A stretch of 64,000 nt of DNA from assembly GCF_022662305.1 (NCBI RefSeq), contig NZ_JAKNQH010000001.1:620001-684000 (forward strand), read 5' to 3'. The DNA is from Sphingomonas sp. BAUL-RG-20F-R05-02. GTDB lineage: Bacteria > Pseudomonadota > Alphaproteobacteria > Sphingomonadales > Sphingomonadaceae. Within the stretch, counting starts at the first letter, position 1. Each line of letters begins with the position of its first letter. Below are positions 35,813 to 43,922 of this stretch, in pieces. A program made the position numbers and the translations under genes. The notes beneath the pieces were generated by a model. The model had not been told where the DNA came from. It was given only the letters and a program-made list of their open reading frames with translations, and did no database searches.

Positions 35813-36550
35813 TCAGATCATCGCCATCCCGCCGTTGACGTGCAGCGTCTGACCGGTGACGTACCCGGCCTCCTTGCTGGCCAGATACACGACGGCCGCG
35901 CCGATGTCGCTACCCTCGCCCATCCGGCCGGCCGGGATCTTGCCGTTAAGCGCTTCCTTTTGCGTGTCCGGCAGCACATCCGTCATCGCGGTGCGGATGA
36001 ACCCCGGTGCGACGCAGTTCACCGTCACGTTGCGCGCCGCCAATTCCTGCCCCAGCGCCTTGGACATGCCGACCAACCCCGCCTTCGACGCCGCATAATT
36101 CGCTTGGCCTGCATTCCCAGTGGTGCCGACCACCGACGTGATCGAGACGATGCGGCCGTACCGCGCCTTCATCATCGGTTTGGCAGCGGCCCGCATCAGC
36201 CGGAACGCCGCCTCCAGGTTCACGCGGATCACCTGATCCCACTCGTCATCCTTCATGCGTAGGATGAGGTTGTCGCGCGTCACGCCGGCATTGTTGACGA
36301 GGATGTCGAGCTTGCCAAGCGCCGCCACCGCCTGCGGCACCAGCGCGTCGACCTGCGCCGCATCCGACAGATCGCACGGCAGCGTGAGATGATCTGCCCC
36401 GAGCGTATCGCGAAACGCGTTCAGCTTGTCGGCGTTTGATCCCGAGACCGCCAGCCTTGCCCCGCGCTCGGCGAGCGCCTGCGCGATCGCCGAGCCGATC
36501 CCGCCACTCGCGCCCGTCACCAGCGCCGTCATGCCTGTAAGGTCGAACAT
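35813..36550 (-). CDS. fabG: 3-oxoacyl-ACP reductase
   Basis: FabG reduces 3-oxoacyl-ACP with NADPH. From the ATG at 36550 it has 245 residues. The Rossmann loop is ALVTGASGGIGSAIA, NNAGVTRDNL is conserved in FabG, and the catalytic Ser-Tyr-Lys lie in SITSVVGTTGNAGQANYAASKAG (read in two parts, ITSVVG and YAASK). A longer upstream frame runs antisense-like through fabD and is Arg-rich, so it is rejected. It lies 38 bases after fabD and 86 before acpP. Confidence 0.97.
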   Translation of the reverse strand: MFDLTGMTALVTGASGGIGSAIAQALAERGARLAVSGSNADKLNAFRDTLGADHLTLPCDLSDAAQVDALVPQAVAALGKLDILVNNAGVTRDNLILRMKDDEWDQVIRVNLEAAFRLMRAAAKPMMKARYGRIVSITSVVGTTGNAGQANYAASKAGLVGMSKALGQELAARNVTVNCVAPGFIRTAMTDVLPDTQKEALNGKIPAGRMGEGSDIGAAVVYLASKEAGYVTGQTLHVNGGMAMI

Positions 36551-36588
36551 TGATTGCTCCTTGAAATGTGTTGGCGCGGACGAGACGA

Positions 36589-37524
36589 TCACAGCGCCTT
36601 CAGCAGCGCCTCGATGTCGTCCATCGACACGATGCTCACCGTCGCGGCATCGGGCGCGATGCGCTTGACCATGCCGGTCAGCACCTTCGCACCAAACTCG
36701 ACGAATTGCCCGACGCCCGCATCCTGCATCGCCAGCACCGACTCGCGCCAGCGCACCATGCCGGTCACCTGCTCGACGAGCAGACGGCGGATCGTGTCGG
36801 GATCGCCCACCGCCGCTGCCGTCACGTTCGCGAACACCGGCACCAGCGGCGCTTCGATCCTGGCGTCGGCCAGCGCCTTCTCCATCGCATCGGCGGCGGG
36901 CTGCATCAGCGGGCAGTGGAATGGCGCGGATACGGGCAGCAGCACCGCCTTTTTCGCGCCATGCTCCTTGGCGATGGCGATCACGCGGTCGATCGCGCCT
37001 TTCGCGCCCGAAAGAACCACCTGCGATGGATCGTTGTCGTTGGCGACGGTGCACACCTCGCCCTCGCTCGCCGCTTCGGCGATAGCGCGCGCCTTGTCGA
37101 GGTCCGCGCCGAGCAGGGCAGCCATCGCGCCCTCGCCGACCGGCACCGCCGCCTGCATGGCAAGGCCGCGCAGCTTCAGCAGCCGCGCCGTGGTAGCCAC
37201 ATCAAGCGCTCCCGCCGCACACAACGCCGTATATTCACCGAGCGAATGGCCGGCGACATATTCCACCTTGTCAGCGAGCCGCACGTTGCCCTCCCGCTCC
37301 AGCACGCGGAGCGTCGCGATCGCGTTCGCCATGATCGCGGCCTGCGAATTCTCGGTCAGCAGCAGTTCCTCGGCCGGTCCCTCGGTCATCAGCCGATAGA
37401 GATGCTGGCCGAGCGCGTCATCGACCTCCTGGAACACTTCACGTGCGACTAGGCTGGCATCGGCCAGCGCCTTGCCCATGCCGACCGCCTGGCTGCCTTG
37501 CCCCGGGAAAATGAATGCGCGCAT
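36589..37524 (-). CDS. fabD: malonyl-CoA:ACP transacylase
   Basis: FabD loads malonyl groups onto ACP. The 311 residues open with MRAFIFPGQGSQAVGMG and have the active-site Ser in GHSLGEYTALCAAGAL. The oxyanion Gln of GQGSQ and the His region (VSAPFHCPLMQ) are also present. It is the first gene of the minus-strand fabD-fabG-acpP-fabF-mltG set. A nine-base inverted repeat (CGTTCGTCC and GGACGAACG, 37525-37576) covers the bases just before its start. Confidence 0.97.
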   Translation of the reverse strand: MRAFIFPGQGSQAVGMGKALADASLVAREVFQEVDDALGQHLYRLMTEGPAEELLLTENSQAAIMANAIATLRVLEREGNVRLADKVEYVAGHSLGEYTALCAAGALDVATTARLLKLRGLAMQAAVPVGEGAMAALLGADLDKARAIAEAASEGEVCTVANDNDPSQVVLSGAKGAIDRVIAIAKEHGAKKAVLLPVSAPFHCPLMQPAADAMEKALADARIEAPLVPVFANVTAAAVGDPDTIRRLLVEQVTGMVRWRESVLAMQDAGVGQFVEFGAKVLTGMVKRIAPDAATVSIVSMDDIEALLKAL

Positions 37525-37695
37525 CGTTCGTCCTTCCGATCAGGCGCGTCGGACTAGAAAGATGAACGGACGAACGCAAGCTGCGACACTTTGTGACGGT
37601 TTTGTTAGATTGCTGGGACGGGTCTGCGACAAACGCTCCCTAGATTGTTCTGGACGCCGGGAGACAAGGCGCCGTTGAAAAACAGGAGCTGACAC

Positions 37696-38067
37696 ATGAA
37701 AAAGTTCATTCTCGCCGCGCTGGCAACCTCGATCCTCGCCAGCCCGCTCGCGATCGCGCCCGCCGAGGCGCAGATGCATGAGCGGCGGACCACCACCGTC
37801 CGCGAAGGGCCGCATGGCCGCACGGTCGTGACCAACCGCACCGTGGTCAACAACCGCAATCAGTATCGCCGCTGGAACAAGGGCCAGCGCTTCGACCGTC
37901 GCTATGCGCAGAACTACCGCGAGATTGGCGACTGGCGCGCCTATCGCGGCCGCCGCCTCTATGCGCCGCCGCGCGGTTACCACTGGGTGCGCTCGGGGAA
38001 TGACGCGGTGCTGGTCGCGCTGTCGGGCGGGCTGATCGCATCGGTGCTGTCGGGCGCGTTCAACTAA
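37696..38067 (+). CDS. RcnB family protein
   Basis: This is a small secreted protein, 123 residues, with a clear signal peptide ([20 protein letters not shown], cleavage near AEA-Q). The middle part is rich in Arg, Asn and Tyr. The C-terminal [20 protein letters not shown] is the hallmark of the RcnB/DUF-type family. In E. coli RcnB affects nickel and cobalt homeostasis, but most alphaproteobacterial members have no known role. AGGAG lies seven bases before the ATG. It stands alone between fabD and the ribosomal operon. Confidence 0.88.
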   Translation: MKKFILAALATSILASPLAIAPAEAQMHERRTTTVREGPHGRTVVTNRTVVNNRNQYRRWNKGQRFDRRYAQNYREIGDWRAYRGRRLYAPPRGYHWVRSGNDAVLVALSGGLIASVLSGAFN

Positions 38068-38130
38068 ACATTGCCTTTGCGATGCAATTCGCTAAGGGAC
38101 GAACCACCGGGGTGGGAGGCGCACGCTTTC

Positions 38131-38184
38131 CGCCCCGGCTGCTATTGAAGACGGTAGCTGTTGAAGACGACAGCCGGAGGGGCG
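38131..38184 (+). promoter_or_regulatory. candidate S6:S18 leader before rpsF
   Basis: CGCCCCGGCTG (38131-38141) pairs with CAGCC-GGA-GGGGCG (38171-38184), eleven pairs with GGA bulged. The 29-base loop holds a direct repeat, TTGAAGACG at 38145 and 38161. The site ends 47 bases before the rpsF start. A CCG-bearing bulged hairpin before rpsF is the known binding site of the S6:S18 pair in other bacteria, so feedback control is a reasonable guess. Confidence 0.4.
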
Positions 38185-38231
38185 TTCGCATGGTGCGGGC
38201 GTCAGCGATCGGCCAAGACGAAGGACGAGAC

Positions 38232-38675
38232 ATGGCTCTTTACGAGCACGTGTTCCTTGCGCGCCAGGATCTGGCACAGGCGCAGGTGGATGCACTGGCG
38301 GAAACCGCCACCAAGATCATCGAAGACAACAACGGCCGGGTCGTGAAGACCGAGAGCTGGGGCCTGCGCAGCCTCGCGTACAAGATCGCGAAGAACCGCA
38401 AGGCGCATTACGTGATGCTCGAGATCGACGCCCCGGGCTCGGTCGTGGTCGAGCTGGAGCGCCAGACCCAGATCAACGAAGACGTCATCCGCTATATGAC
38501 CGTCAAGGTCGACGAGCTCGAGCAGGGCCCGACCGTGATGATGCGCAAGAGCGAGCGCGACCGTGAGCGTCGTGGCGACCGTGAGGGTGGCCGTGGCGAC
38601 CGTCCCGATCGTGGTGACCGCGGTGATCGTCCCGAGCGCGCAGAGCGCCCGCGTCGCGATTTCGACGGCGAATAA
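38232..38675 (+). CDS. rpsF: 30S ribosomal protein S6
   Basis: S6 binds the platform of the 30S subunit together with S18. From the ATG at 38232 it has 147 residues. The core (about 1-100) opens with [14 protein letters not shown] and has [21 protein letters not shown] [20 protein letters not shown]. The last 40 residues are a charged tail with repeated RGDR units, an extension common in alphaproteobacteria. An upstream in-frame start at 38082 is rejected because it lies in the leader hairpin. rpsR follows 13 bases after the stop. Confidence 0.97.
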   Translation: MALYEHVFLARQDLAQAQVDALAETATKIIEDNNGRVVKTESWGLRSLAYKIAKNRKAHYVMLEIDAPGSVVVELERQTQINEDVIRYMTVKVDELEQGPTVMMRKSERDRERRGDREGGRGDRPDRGDRGDRPERAERPRRDFDGE

Positions 38676-38688
38676 GGAGTTATAGACA

Positions 38689-38913
38689 ATGGCACGCCCA
38701 TTTTTCCGCCGCCGCAAGAGCTGCCCGTTCTCCGCAAAAGACGCTCCCCGGATTGATTACAAAGACGTCCGGCTGCTCCAGGGCTTCGTGTCCGAGCGTG
38801 GCAAGATCGTCCCCTCGCGCATCACTTCGGTGAGCGCGAAGAAGCAGCGCGAACTCGCCCAGGCGATCAAGCGCGCCCGTCATCTGGGCCTGCTGCCCTA
38901 CATCGTTAAGTAA
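38689..38913 (+). CDS. rpsR: 30S ribosomal protein S18
   Basis: S18 is a 74-residue platform protein that pairs with S6. It opens [15 protein letters not shown] and ends in [13 protein letters not shown], both typical. AAGGAG precedes the ATG. It lies between rpsF and rplI with gaps of 13 and 12 bases. Confidence 0.98.
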   Translation: MARPFFRRRKSCPFSAKDAPRIDYKDVRLLQGFVSERGKIVPSRITSVSAKKQRELAQAIKRARHLGLLPYIVK

Positions 38914-38925
38914 GGAGCGACCCAC

Positions 38926-39522
38926 ATGGATGTGATCCTGCTGGAACGAGTCGAGAAGCTCGGCAACATCGGCGACGTGGTGAAGGTTAAGGACGGTTTC
39001 GCCCGTAACTTCCTGCTGCCGAACAAGAAGGCGCTTCGTTCGAACGAAGCCAACCGCAAGGTGTTCGAGAAGAACCGTGAGCGCATCGTCGCTGACAACG
39101 CCGCACGTCGCGGCGAGGCGGAGACCGAGGCGAAGACGATCGACGGCATCACCGTCACGCTGATCCGTCAGGCGTCGAACACCGGCCAGCTCTACGGTTC
39201 GGTTGCGGTTCGCGATCTGATCGACGCGCTGGAGGCCGAGGGCCACAAGGTCTCGAAGTCGGCGATCGTGCTAAACAAGCCGATCAAGGCGATCGGCCTG
39301 TACGAGGTCAAGGTCTCGCTGCACCCGGAAGTCTCGGTGACGATCAAGGTCAACGTCGCACGCTCGCCCGAAGAGGCCGAGATGCAGGCGCAGGGCGTCG
39401 ACGTCATGGCGGCGATGTTCGAGAAGGACGAAGCCGGCTTCGTCGAGGCATACGACCCCAACGCCGAGCCAGGCGCGACCGCTGAGGTCTCGTCTGACGA
39501 GCCGGAGCGGGCTGAGGGCTGA
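38926..39522 (+). CDS. rplI: 50S ribosomal protein L9
   Basis: L9 binds 23S rRNA at the base of the L1 stalk. The 198 residues open with MDVILLERVEKLGNIGDVVK, then VKDGFARNFLLPNKKAL, a long connecting helix, and the C-terminal domain ending near VSLHPEVSVTIKVNVARS. The final 40 residues are an acidic extension beyond the E. coli length (149), which is common in alphaproteobacteria. A strong terminator follows at 39549. Confidence 0.98.
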   Translation: MDVILLERVEKLGNIGDVVKVKDGFARNFLLPNKKALRSNEANRKVFEKNRERIVADNAARRGEAETEAKTIDGITVTLIRQASNTGQLYGSVAVRDLIDALEAEGHKVSKSAIVLNKPIKAIGLYEVKVSLHPEVSVTIKVNVARSPEEAEMQAQGVDVMAAMFEKDEAGFVEAYDPNAEPGATAEVSSDEPERAEG

Positions 39523-39548
39523 TCGCCTTCGCCCTGCTGGGTTCCACG

Positions 39549-39590
39549 AAAAAGGGCCGTCCGGAGTGATCCGGGCGGCCCTTTTCTTTT
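39549..39590 (+). terminator. strong intrinsic terminator of rpsF-rpsR-rplI
   Basis: AAGGGCCGTCCGGA pairs with TCCGGGCGGCCCTT around GTGA, 14 pairs with one G-T, followed by TTCTTTT. The core CCGGA-N4-TCCGG is shared with the terminator after hsp20. Confidence 0.93.
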
Positions 39591-39638
39591 CTGATCCGGT
39601 TAGGCGCCGGGTTGAGCCGTGCGCAGGTCAGGCTTGGC

Positions 39639-39716
39639 TCAGTGTGTCACCACACAAGCGCTTACGGTGAACGCGAGCGGGATGAGCGCGAGCAGTACGG
39701 GGCCGATCTTGTTCAT
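39639..39716 (-). CDS. possible 25-residue lipopeptide (entericidin-like)
   Basis: The ORF starts at an ATG (39716) with MNKIGPVLLALIPL and ends FTVSACVVTH before TGA. A charged start, a hydrophobic core and a VSAC lipobox are the layout of a lipoprotein signal, leaving only a few residues after the Cys. Entericidin-type peptides are similar but longer. No strong ribosome site is visible (GAAAGTTG upstream). It lies alone between rplI and the bestrophin gene. Chance is a real alternative for so short an ORF. Confidence 0.38.
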   Translation of the reverse strand: MNKIGPVLLALIPLAFTVSACVVTH

Positions 39717-39834
39717 GACGACAACTTTCAAAACGATGAACGTGTTGACGTCACAATGCCCACGCTACCGGAAAGGTTGCGCCTAGATGAACGCGACACT
39801 GTTCCCAAGTTGAAATGTTGCGTTGCTTAGCGGC

Positions 39835-40719
39835 TTACCACAACACGCCGTCCTTGTCGGGCGTGAGCGGCTTGGGCGCGTCATCCCCGATTGCCTGCAG
39901 AAGATCGATTTCGATCGTGCGGCACATCGCTGAAAGCGGCACATCGTGCAGCGTGTTGGCAAAAGGATCGACCAGATCGTCACCGATAGCGAGAATGGCG
40001 AGAAACATCAGCCCCGCTATCGTAGATCCAAGCGGCGTCGCAAAGCCGAGCGTGTCGACCAGCCCAATCGGTAACAGAATGCACAGCATGTGCGTGAAAA
40101 CCATCGGGAAGAAGCGATACTGGTTCGGCAACGGTGTGTTCTTCAGCCGCTCCATCCCACCTTGCGCGTTGGCGATGTCGACGAGAATCTGCTCCATCGC
40201 GGTCTGCTGGATCGTGTCGAGCAGCCCGTCACGACGCGCCTGGTCGATCCGACGCCCGGTGCCGTCGACGATCCCATTGGCGACGTTGGTACGGTGAAGT
40301 GCCGGGGTTGCTTCGCCTTCCGAAAGGAAGCGCAGCACGTCGCCGTCAGGAGTTTGCCTGCGCAACTGGCACCGTAGCGCATTCACATAAGCGATTTGCC
40401 GAAGCACGATCGTCCGTTTGAGATCGGTGGCCTCATCCGGCAGGAAGTTACGCGCCTGCCGTGCCAGACTGCGACTGGCATTGATCATCGCACCCCAAAG
40501 GCCGCGCCCTTCCCACCAGCGCTGATAGGCCGAATTGCTGCGAAACCCCAGCACGAGCGCCAGCGCCGAACCGAACAAGGTCAACGGCAGCGACGGCGCA
40601 GTGAAGGGCAGCCAGTAGTAGGTGACGGTAACGGTCACGTCCCACACGAACAGCACCGCGAGCGGCTTCCAGATTTCGCGGATCACCTGCTTGGCACCCG
40701 GAACGGCAGTGACGATCAT
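39835..40719 (-). CDS. bestrophin family ion channel
   Basis: This is an integral membrane anion or cation channel of the bestrophin/YneE group, 294 residues. The first membrane part includes WKPLAVLFVWDVTVTVTYYW. The family signature is LALVLGFRSNSAYQRWWEGR, followed by WGAMINASRSLARQARNF. The later region has PNQYRFFPMVFTHMLCILLP, and DDLVDPFANTLHDVPLSAM is the conserved acidic segment. It is in the same direction as the small one-TM gene 34 bases upstream and may share its transcript. Ion selectivity cannot be told. Confidence 0.92.
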   Translation of the reverse strand: MIVTAVPGAKQVIREIWKPLAVLFVWDVTVTVTYYWLPFTAPSLPLTLFGSALALVLGFRSNSAYQRWWEGRGLWGAMINASRSLARQARNFLPDEATDLKRTIVLRQIAYVNALRCQLRRQTPDGDVLRFLSEGEATPALHRTNVANGIVDGTGRRIDQARRDGLLDTIQQTAMEQILVDIANAQGGMERLKNTPLPNQYRFFPMVFTHMLCILLPIGLVDTLGFATPLGSTIAGLMFLAILAIGDDLVDPFANTLHDVPLSAMCRTIEIDLLQAIGDDAPKPLTPDKDGVLW

Positions 40720-40753
40720 AGAACCTCAGATATGGTGCAGGCGAGCGGCCTTA

Positions 40754-40975
40754 TCATGGCTTGGCGGAAACGGCCCCGACGTTCTTCGCCGATGTGTCTT
40801 GCGCAGCACTCGCCATCGCGACCGCGGTGCCGGAGGCAGGTCGCAACACAAACCAGTGCGGATGTTCGATCGCCACGAGATACGCGAGGATCGTCAAACC
40901 GAAAGCAAGGAACATCCAGGATCCGCGCCAGGTTTCGAGAACGGCATGGCGGTCACGTTGATCGGATGGGGGCAT
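40754..40975 (-). CDS. hypothetical one-TM protein of 73 residues
   Basis: The ATG at 40975 has GGAG eight bases upstream, which supports this start over a longer frame to 41071. The chain opens MPPSDQRDRHAVLETWRGSW, continues with one clear membrane span (MFLAFGLTILAYLVAI), then has a short Ala/Ser-rich tail. No family is recognised. It lies 34 bases upstream of the bestrophin gene, which makes a membrane accessory role possible. A 15-base palindrome lies about 80 bases before its start. Confidence 0.6.
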   Translation of the reverse strand: MPPSDQRDRHAVLETWRGSWMFLAFGLTILAYLVAIEHPHWFVLRPASGTAVAMASAAQDTSAKNVGAVSAKP

Positions 40976-41055
40976 GTTGCGTCTCCGGCACGAGGTGGAG
41001 AAAGCAAAATAGACATCTGCAAACCGGCGCGCGTAAACCGCCGGTGACGAAATAT

Positions 41056-41070
41056 TGCTGCGTCGCAGCA
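41056..41070. promoter_or_regulatory. perfect 15-base palindrome TGCTGCGTCGCAGCA
   Basis: Seven-base arms flank a central T. It lies 81 bases before the one-TM gene start and between that gene and alaS. It could be the operator of the one-TM/bestrophin pair. No regulator is nearby. Confidence 0.35.
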
Positions 41071-41098
41071 CAGCGCTCTACCGAGACAAGACACAGAT

Positions 41099-41129
41099 AA
41101 GGCGCGCAAGCACGGAGCCTGCGCGCCTT
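41099..41129 (-). terminator. probable terminator of alaS
   Basis: AAGGCGCGCA pairs perfectly with TGCGCGCCTT around an 11-base loop, 38 bases after the alaS stop. The minus-strand side ends in TT then AT, so the U tract is weak. Confidence 0.5.
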
Positions 41130-41167
41130 GCCAAACTTCAGCGGTCACGTCGCCCGCGCCTGCAGGA

Positions 41168-43825
41168 TCAGGCTGGCGCGTGTTCCGCCGCCAGTGCCGC
41201 ACGCACCGCCGCAACCGCGTCCGCCGCCTTGCTACCGTCGGGACCGCCACCCTGCGCCATGTCCGGGCGGCCGCCGCCGCCCTGCCCGCCCAAGACATTG
41301 ACCGCAACACGCAACAAATCAACCGCGCTCCGCTTCGTTGCGACGTCTGCGGTCAACCCGACGGCCACCGAGGCGCGACCCTCGTTCACCGCGACGATCA
41401 TCGCTACACCGGATCCGATCCGCCCCTTCACGTCGTCAACCGCGCCGCGCAAGCTTTTCGCGTCGAGCCCGTCGATCACCTGCCCGACGAAGTTGACGCC
41501 GCCGATCTGTTCCGGCCCGGCCGGCGCAGCGCCCGCGCTGCCGCCCAGCGCCAGCGCCTTCTTGGCCTCCGCCAGTTCACGCTCCAGCTTGCGCCGCTCC
41601 TCGACCAACGCGGCCACACGCGCCGGCACATCGTCCGGGGTCGCTTTCAACGCCGCCGCCGCCTCGCGCAGCTTTTCGTCACGCGCGCTGAGATATGCCC
41701 GCGCCGCCTCTCCCGTCAGCGCCTCGATCCGTCGCACGCCACTGGAGACCGCGCTTTCCGAAACGATTTCGAACAAGGCAATGTCCCCCAGTGCATTGAC
41801 GTGGGTTCCGCCGCACAGTTCGACCGAAAAGCTCGCATCTTCGTGGCGGCCCATCGACAACACCCGGACCTCTTCACCGTACTTTTCACCGAACAGCGCC
41901 ATAGCGCCGGCCGCGATCGCATCGTCGGGGGTCATCAGTCGGGTCGTAACCGCATCGTTGCCACGAATGTGACGATTCACATCGGCTTCGACATCGGCGA
42001 TCTCGGTCGCGCTCATCGCGCTGTTATGCGAGAAGTCGAACCGCAGCCGGTCCTCGGCAACGAGGCTGCCCTTCTGCGTCACATGCCCCCCGAGCCGCCG
42101 CCGCAGCGCCGCGTGCAACAGGTGCGTGGCGCTGTGGTTGGCGCGGATGCGCGCGCGGCGATCCACGTCGATCGCCAGCCGCACCGTATCCCCGACCGCA
42201 ACCGCACCGCTGTCGATCCGTGAGCGGTGTGCGAACAGGCGGCCAAGCGGCTTGGCAGTGTCCTCTACGGTGATGGCGACCGCGTCACCAATGATGGTAC
42301 CGGCATCGCCCATCTGGCCGCCGCTCTCGCCGTAAAACGGCGTCTGGTTGACGAGGATGTCGACGGTGTCGCCCGCCTCGGCGCGCTGGACACGAACACC
42401 GTCGTTGACGATGGCGATCACCTGCGCCTCACCCGCATCAGTCGCGTAGCCGATGAATTCGGTGCTGCCATGCTCCTCGGCGATATCGAACCACAGATCG
42501 TCCGACGCGCGCTGGCCCGAACCCTTCCACGCCGCACGCGCCTGACGCTTCTGTTCGGCCATTGCCGCATCGAAGCCGGTGCGATCGACCGTGAACCCCT
42601 TGGTGCGCAACGCATCCTCGGTGAGATCATAGGGAAAGCCGAATGTGTCGTACAGCTTGAACGCGGTCGCACCGGGCAGGATCGCGCCTTCGGTGAAATC
42701 CGCGGTTGCCTCGTCAAGCAGGCGCAGGCCGTTGGTCAGCGTGCGGCGGAACTGGGTTTCCTCCTGAAGCAGCGTCGCCTCGATCAGCGGTTGCGCGCGA
42801 ACGAGTTCGGGGAAGGCGGCGCCCATCTCGGCCACCAAAGACGGCACCAGCCGGTGCATCAGCGGATCTTTCGCACCGAGCAGATGCGCATGCCGCATCG
42901 CGCGGCGCATGATCCGGCGCAGCACGTAGCCGCGCCCTTCGTTGGCGGGAAGCACGCCGTCCGCCACCAGAAAGCCCGACGAGCGCAGGTGATCGGCGAT
43001 GACGCGGTGGCTTGCCTTGGCGTCGCCCTCCGCCTGCGTGCCGGTAAGCGCGGTCGAGGCGGCGATCAGCGCCTTGAATGTATCGGTATCGTAATTGTCG
43101 GTGACGCCCTGCAACACGGCGGCGACGCGCTCCAACCCCATGCCGGTGTCGATCGACGGGCGCGGCAACGGATTGCGCGTCTCCTTATCGACCTGTTCAT
43201 ACTGCATGAACACGAGATTCCAGATCTCGACGAACCGGTCGCCGTCCTCCTCCGGGCTTCCGGGAGGGCCGCCGTAGATATGGTCGCCATGATCGTAGAA
43301 GATTTCGCTGCACGGCCCGCACGGCCCGGTATCGCCCATCGACCAGAAATTGTCGTTGGTGGCGATGCGGATGATCCGCTCTTCCGGCAGCCCGGCGATC
43401 TTGCGCCAGAGGTCGAAAGCCTCGTCATCCGTGTGGTACACGGTGACGGTGAGCTTCTCCGCCGGGATCCCCCATTCCTTCGTCAGCAGGTTCCACGCGA
43501 GCGTGATCGCGCGTTCCTTGAAATAGTCGCCGAACGAGAAATTGCCGAGCATTTCGAAGAAGGTATGATGGCGTGCGGTATAACCGACGTTGTCGAGATC
43601 GTTGTGCTTGCCGCCGGCGCGAACGCACTTCTGCGAGGACGTGGCGGTCGAATAGGCTCGCGATTCAAGACCGGTGAAGACGTTCTTGAACGGCACCATC
43701 CCGGCGTTCACGAACATCAGCGTCGGGTCGTTCTGCGGCACCAGCGGCGCGGACTGGATGCGGGCATGCCCCTCGGCAGCGAAATAGTCGAGGAAGCTGC
43801 GGCGAATGTCGTTGGTCGAGATCAT
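41168..43825 (-). CDS. alaS: alanyl-tRNA synthetase
   Basis: The enzyme charges tRNA-Ala and edits mischarged Ser and Gly. The 885 residues are full length. The class II catalytic domain opens with [14 protein letters not shown] and has [13 protein letters not shown]. The editing domain has the zinc ligands [14 protein letters not shown] and [11 protein letters not shown]. The C-Ala region includes [12 protein letters not shown]. The ATG at 43825 is preferred to a GTG two codons upstream. It follows the M24 peptidase gene by 97 bases on the same strand. Confidence 0.98.
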   Translation of the reverse strand: MISTNDIRRSFLDYFAAEGHARIQSAPLVPQNDPTLMFVNAGMVPFKNVFTGLESRAYSTATSSQKCVRAGGKHNDLDNVGYTARHHTFFEMLGNFSFGDYFKERAITLAWNLLTKEWGIPAEKLTVTVYHTDDEAFDLWRKIAGLPEERIIRIATNDNFWSMGDTGPCGPCSEIFYDHGDHIYGGPPGSPEEDGDRFVEIWNLVFMQYEQVDKETRNPLPRPSIDTGMGLERVAAVLQGVTDNYDTDTFKALIAASTALTGTQAEGDAKASHRVIADHLRSSGFLVADGVLPANEGRGYVLRRIMRRAMRHAHLLGAKDPLMHRLVPSLVAEMGAAFPELVRAQPLIEATLLQEETQFRRTLTNGLRLLDEATADFTEGAILPGATAFKLYDTFGFPYDLTEDALRTKGFTVDRTGFDAAMAEQKRQARAAWKGSGQRASDDLWFDIAEEHGSTEFIGYATDAGEAQVIAIVNDGVRVQRAEAGDTVDILVNQTPFYGESGGQMGDAGTIIGDAVAITVEDTAKPLGRLFAHRSRIDSGAVAVGDTVRLAIDVDRRARIRANHSATHLLHAALRRRLGGHVTQKGSLVAEDRLRFDFSHNSAMSATEIADVEADVNRHIRGNDAVTTRLMTPDDAIAAGAMALFGEKYGEEVRVLSMGRHEDASFSVELCGGTHVNALGDIALFEIVSESAVSSGVRRIEALTGEAARAYLSARDEKLREAAAALKATPDDVPARVAALVEERRKLERELAEAKKALALGGSAGAAPAGPEQIGGVNFVGQVIDGLDAKSLRGAVDDVKGRIGSGVAMIVAVNEGRASVAVGLTADVATKRSAVDLLRVAVNVLGGQGGGGRPDMAQGGGPDGSKAADAVAAVRAALAAEHAPA

Positions 43826-43922
43826 CGCCACGACTTAGGCGAGCGCGCAGATCTTCTCAAGCGTGGCAGATATGCGACGGGTGGCGGGTCGATGCCGCGC
43901 GCCATGCGCCATCTCCGCTGTA

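Larger units (their letters stand above)
39523..39834. other. 312-bp region after rplI
   Basis: The stretch holds the rplI terminator on the plus strand and a 25-codon minus-strand ORF with a lipobox at 39639-39716. Bases 39717-39834 hold nothing I can name, though they would include the promoter of that ORF. Confidence 0.6.

Noticed and set aside
36551..37054. N-terminal extension giving a 413-codon fabG
   Set aside because: The extra residues are antisense-frame composition inside fabD; FabG homology begins at the ATG at 36550.
38541..38660. RGDR repeats at the end of rpsF as a tandem DNA repeat or frameshift
   Set aside because: The frame is intact and charged tails of this kind are common on alphaproteobacterial S6.
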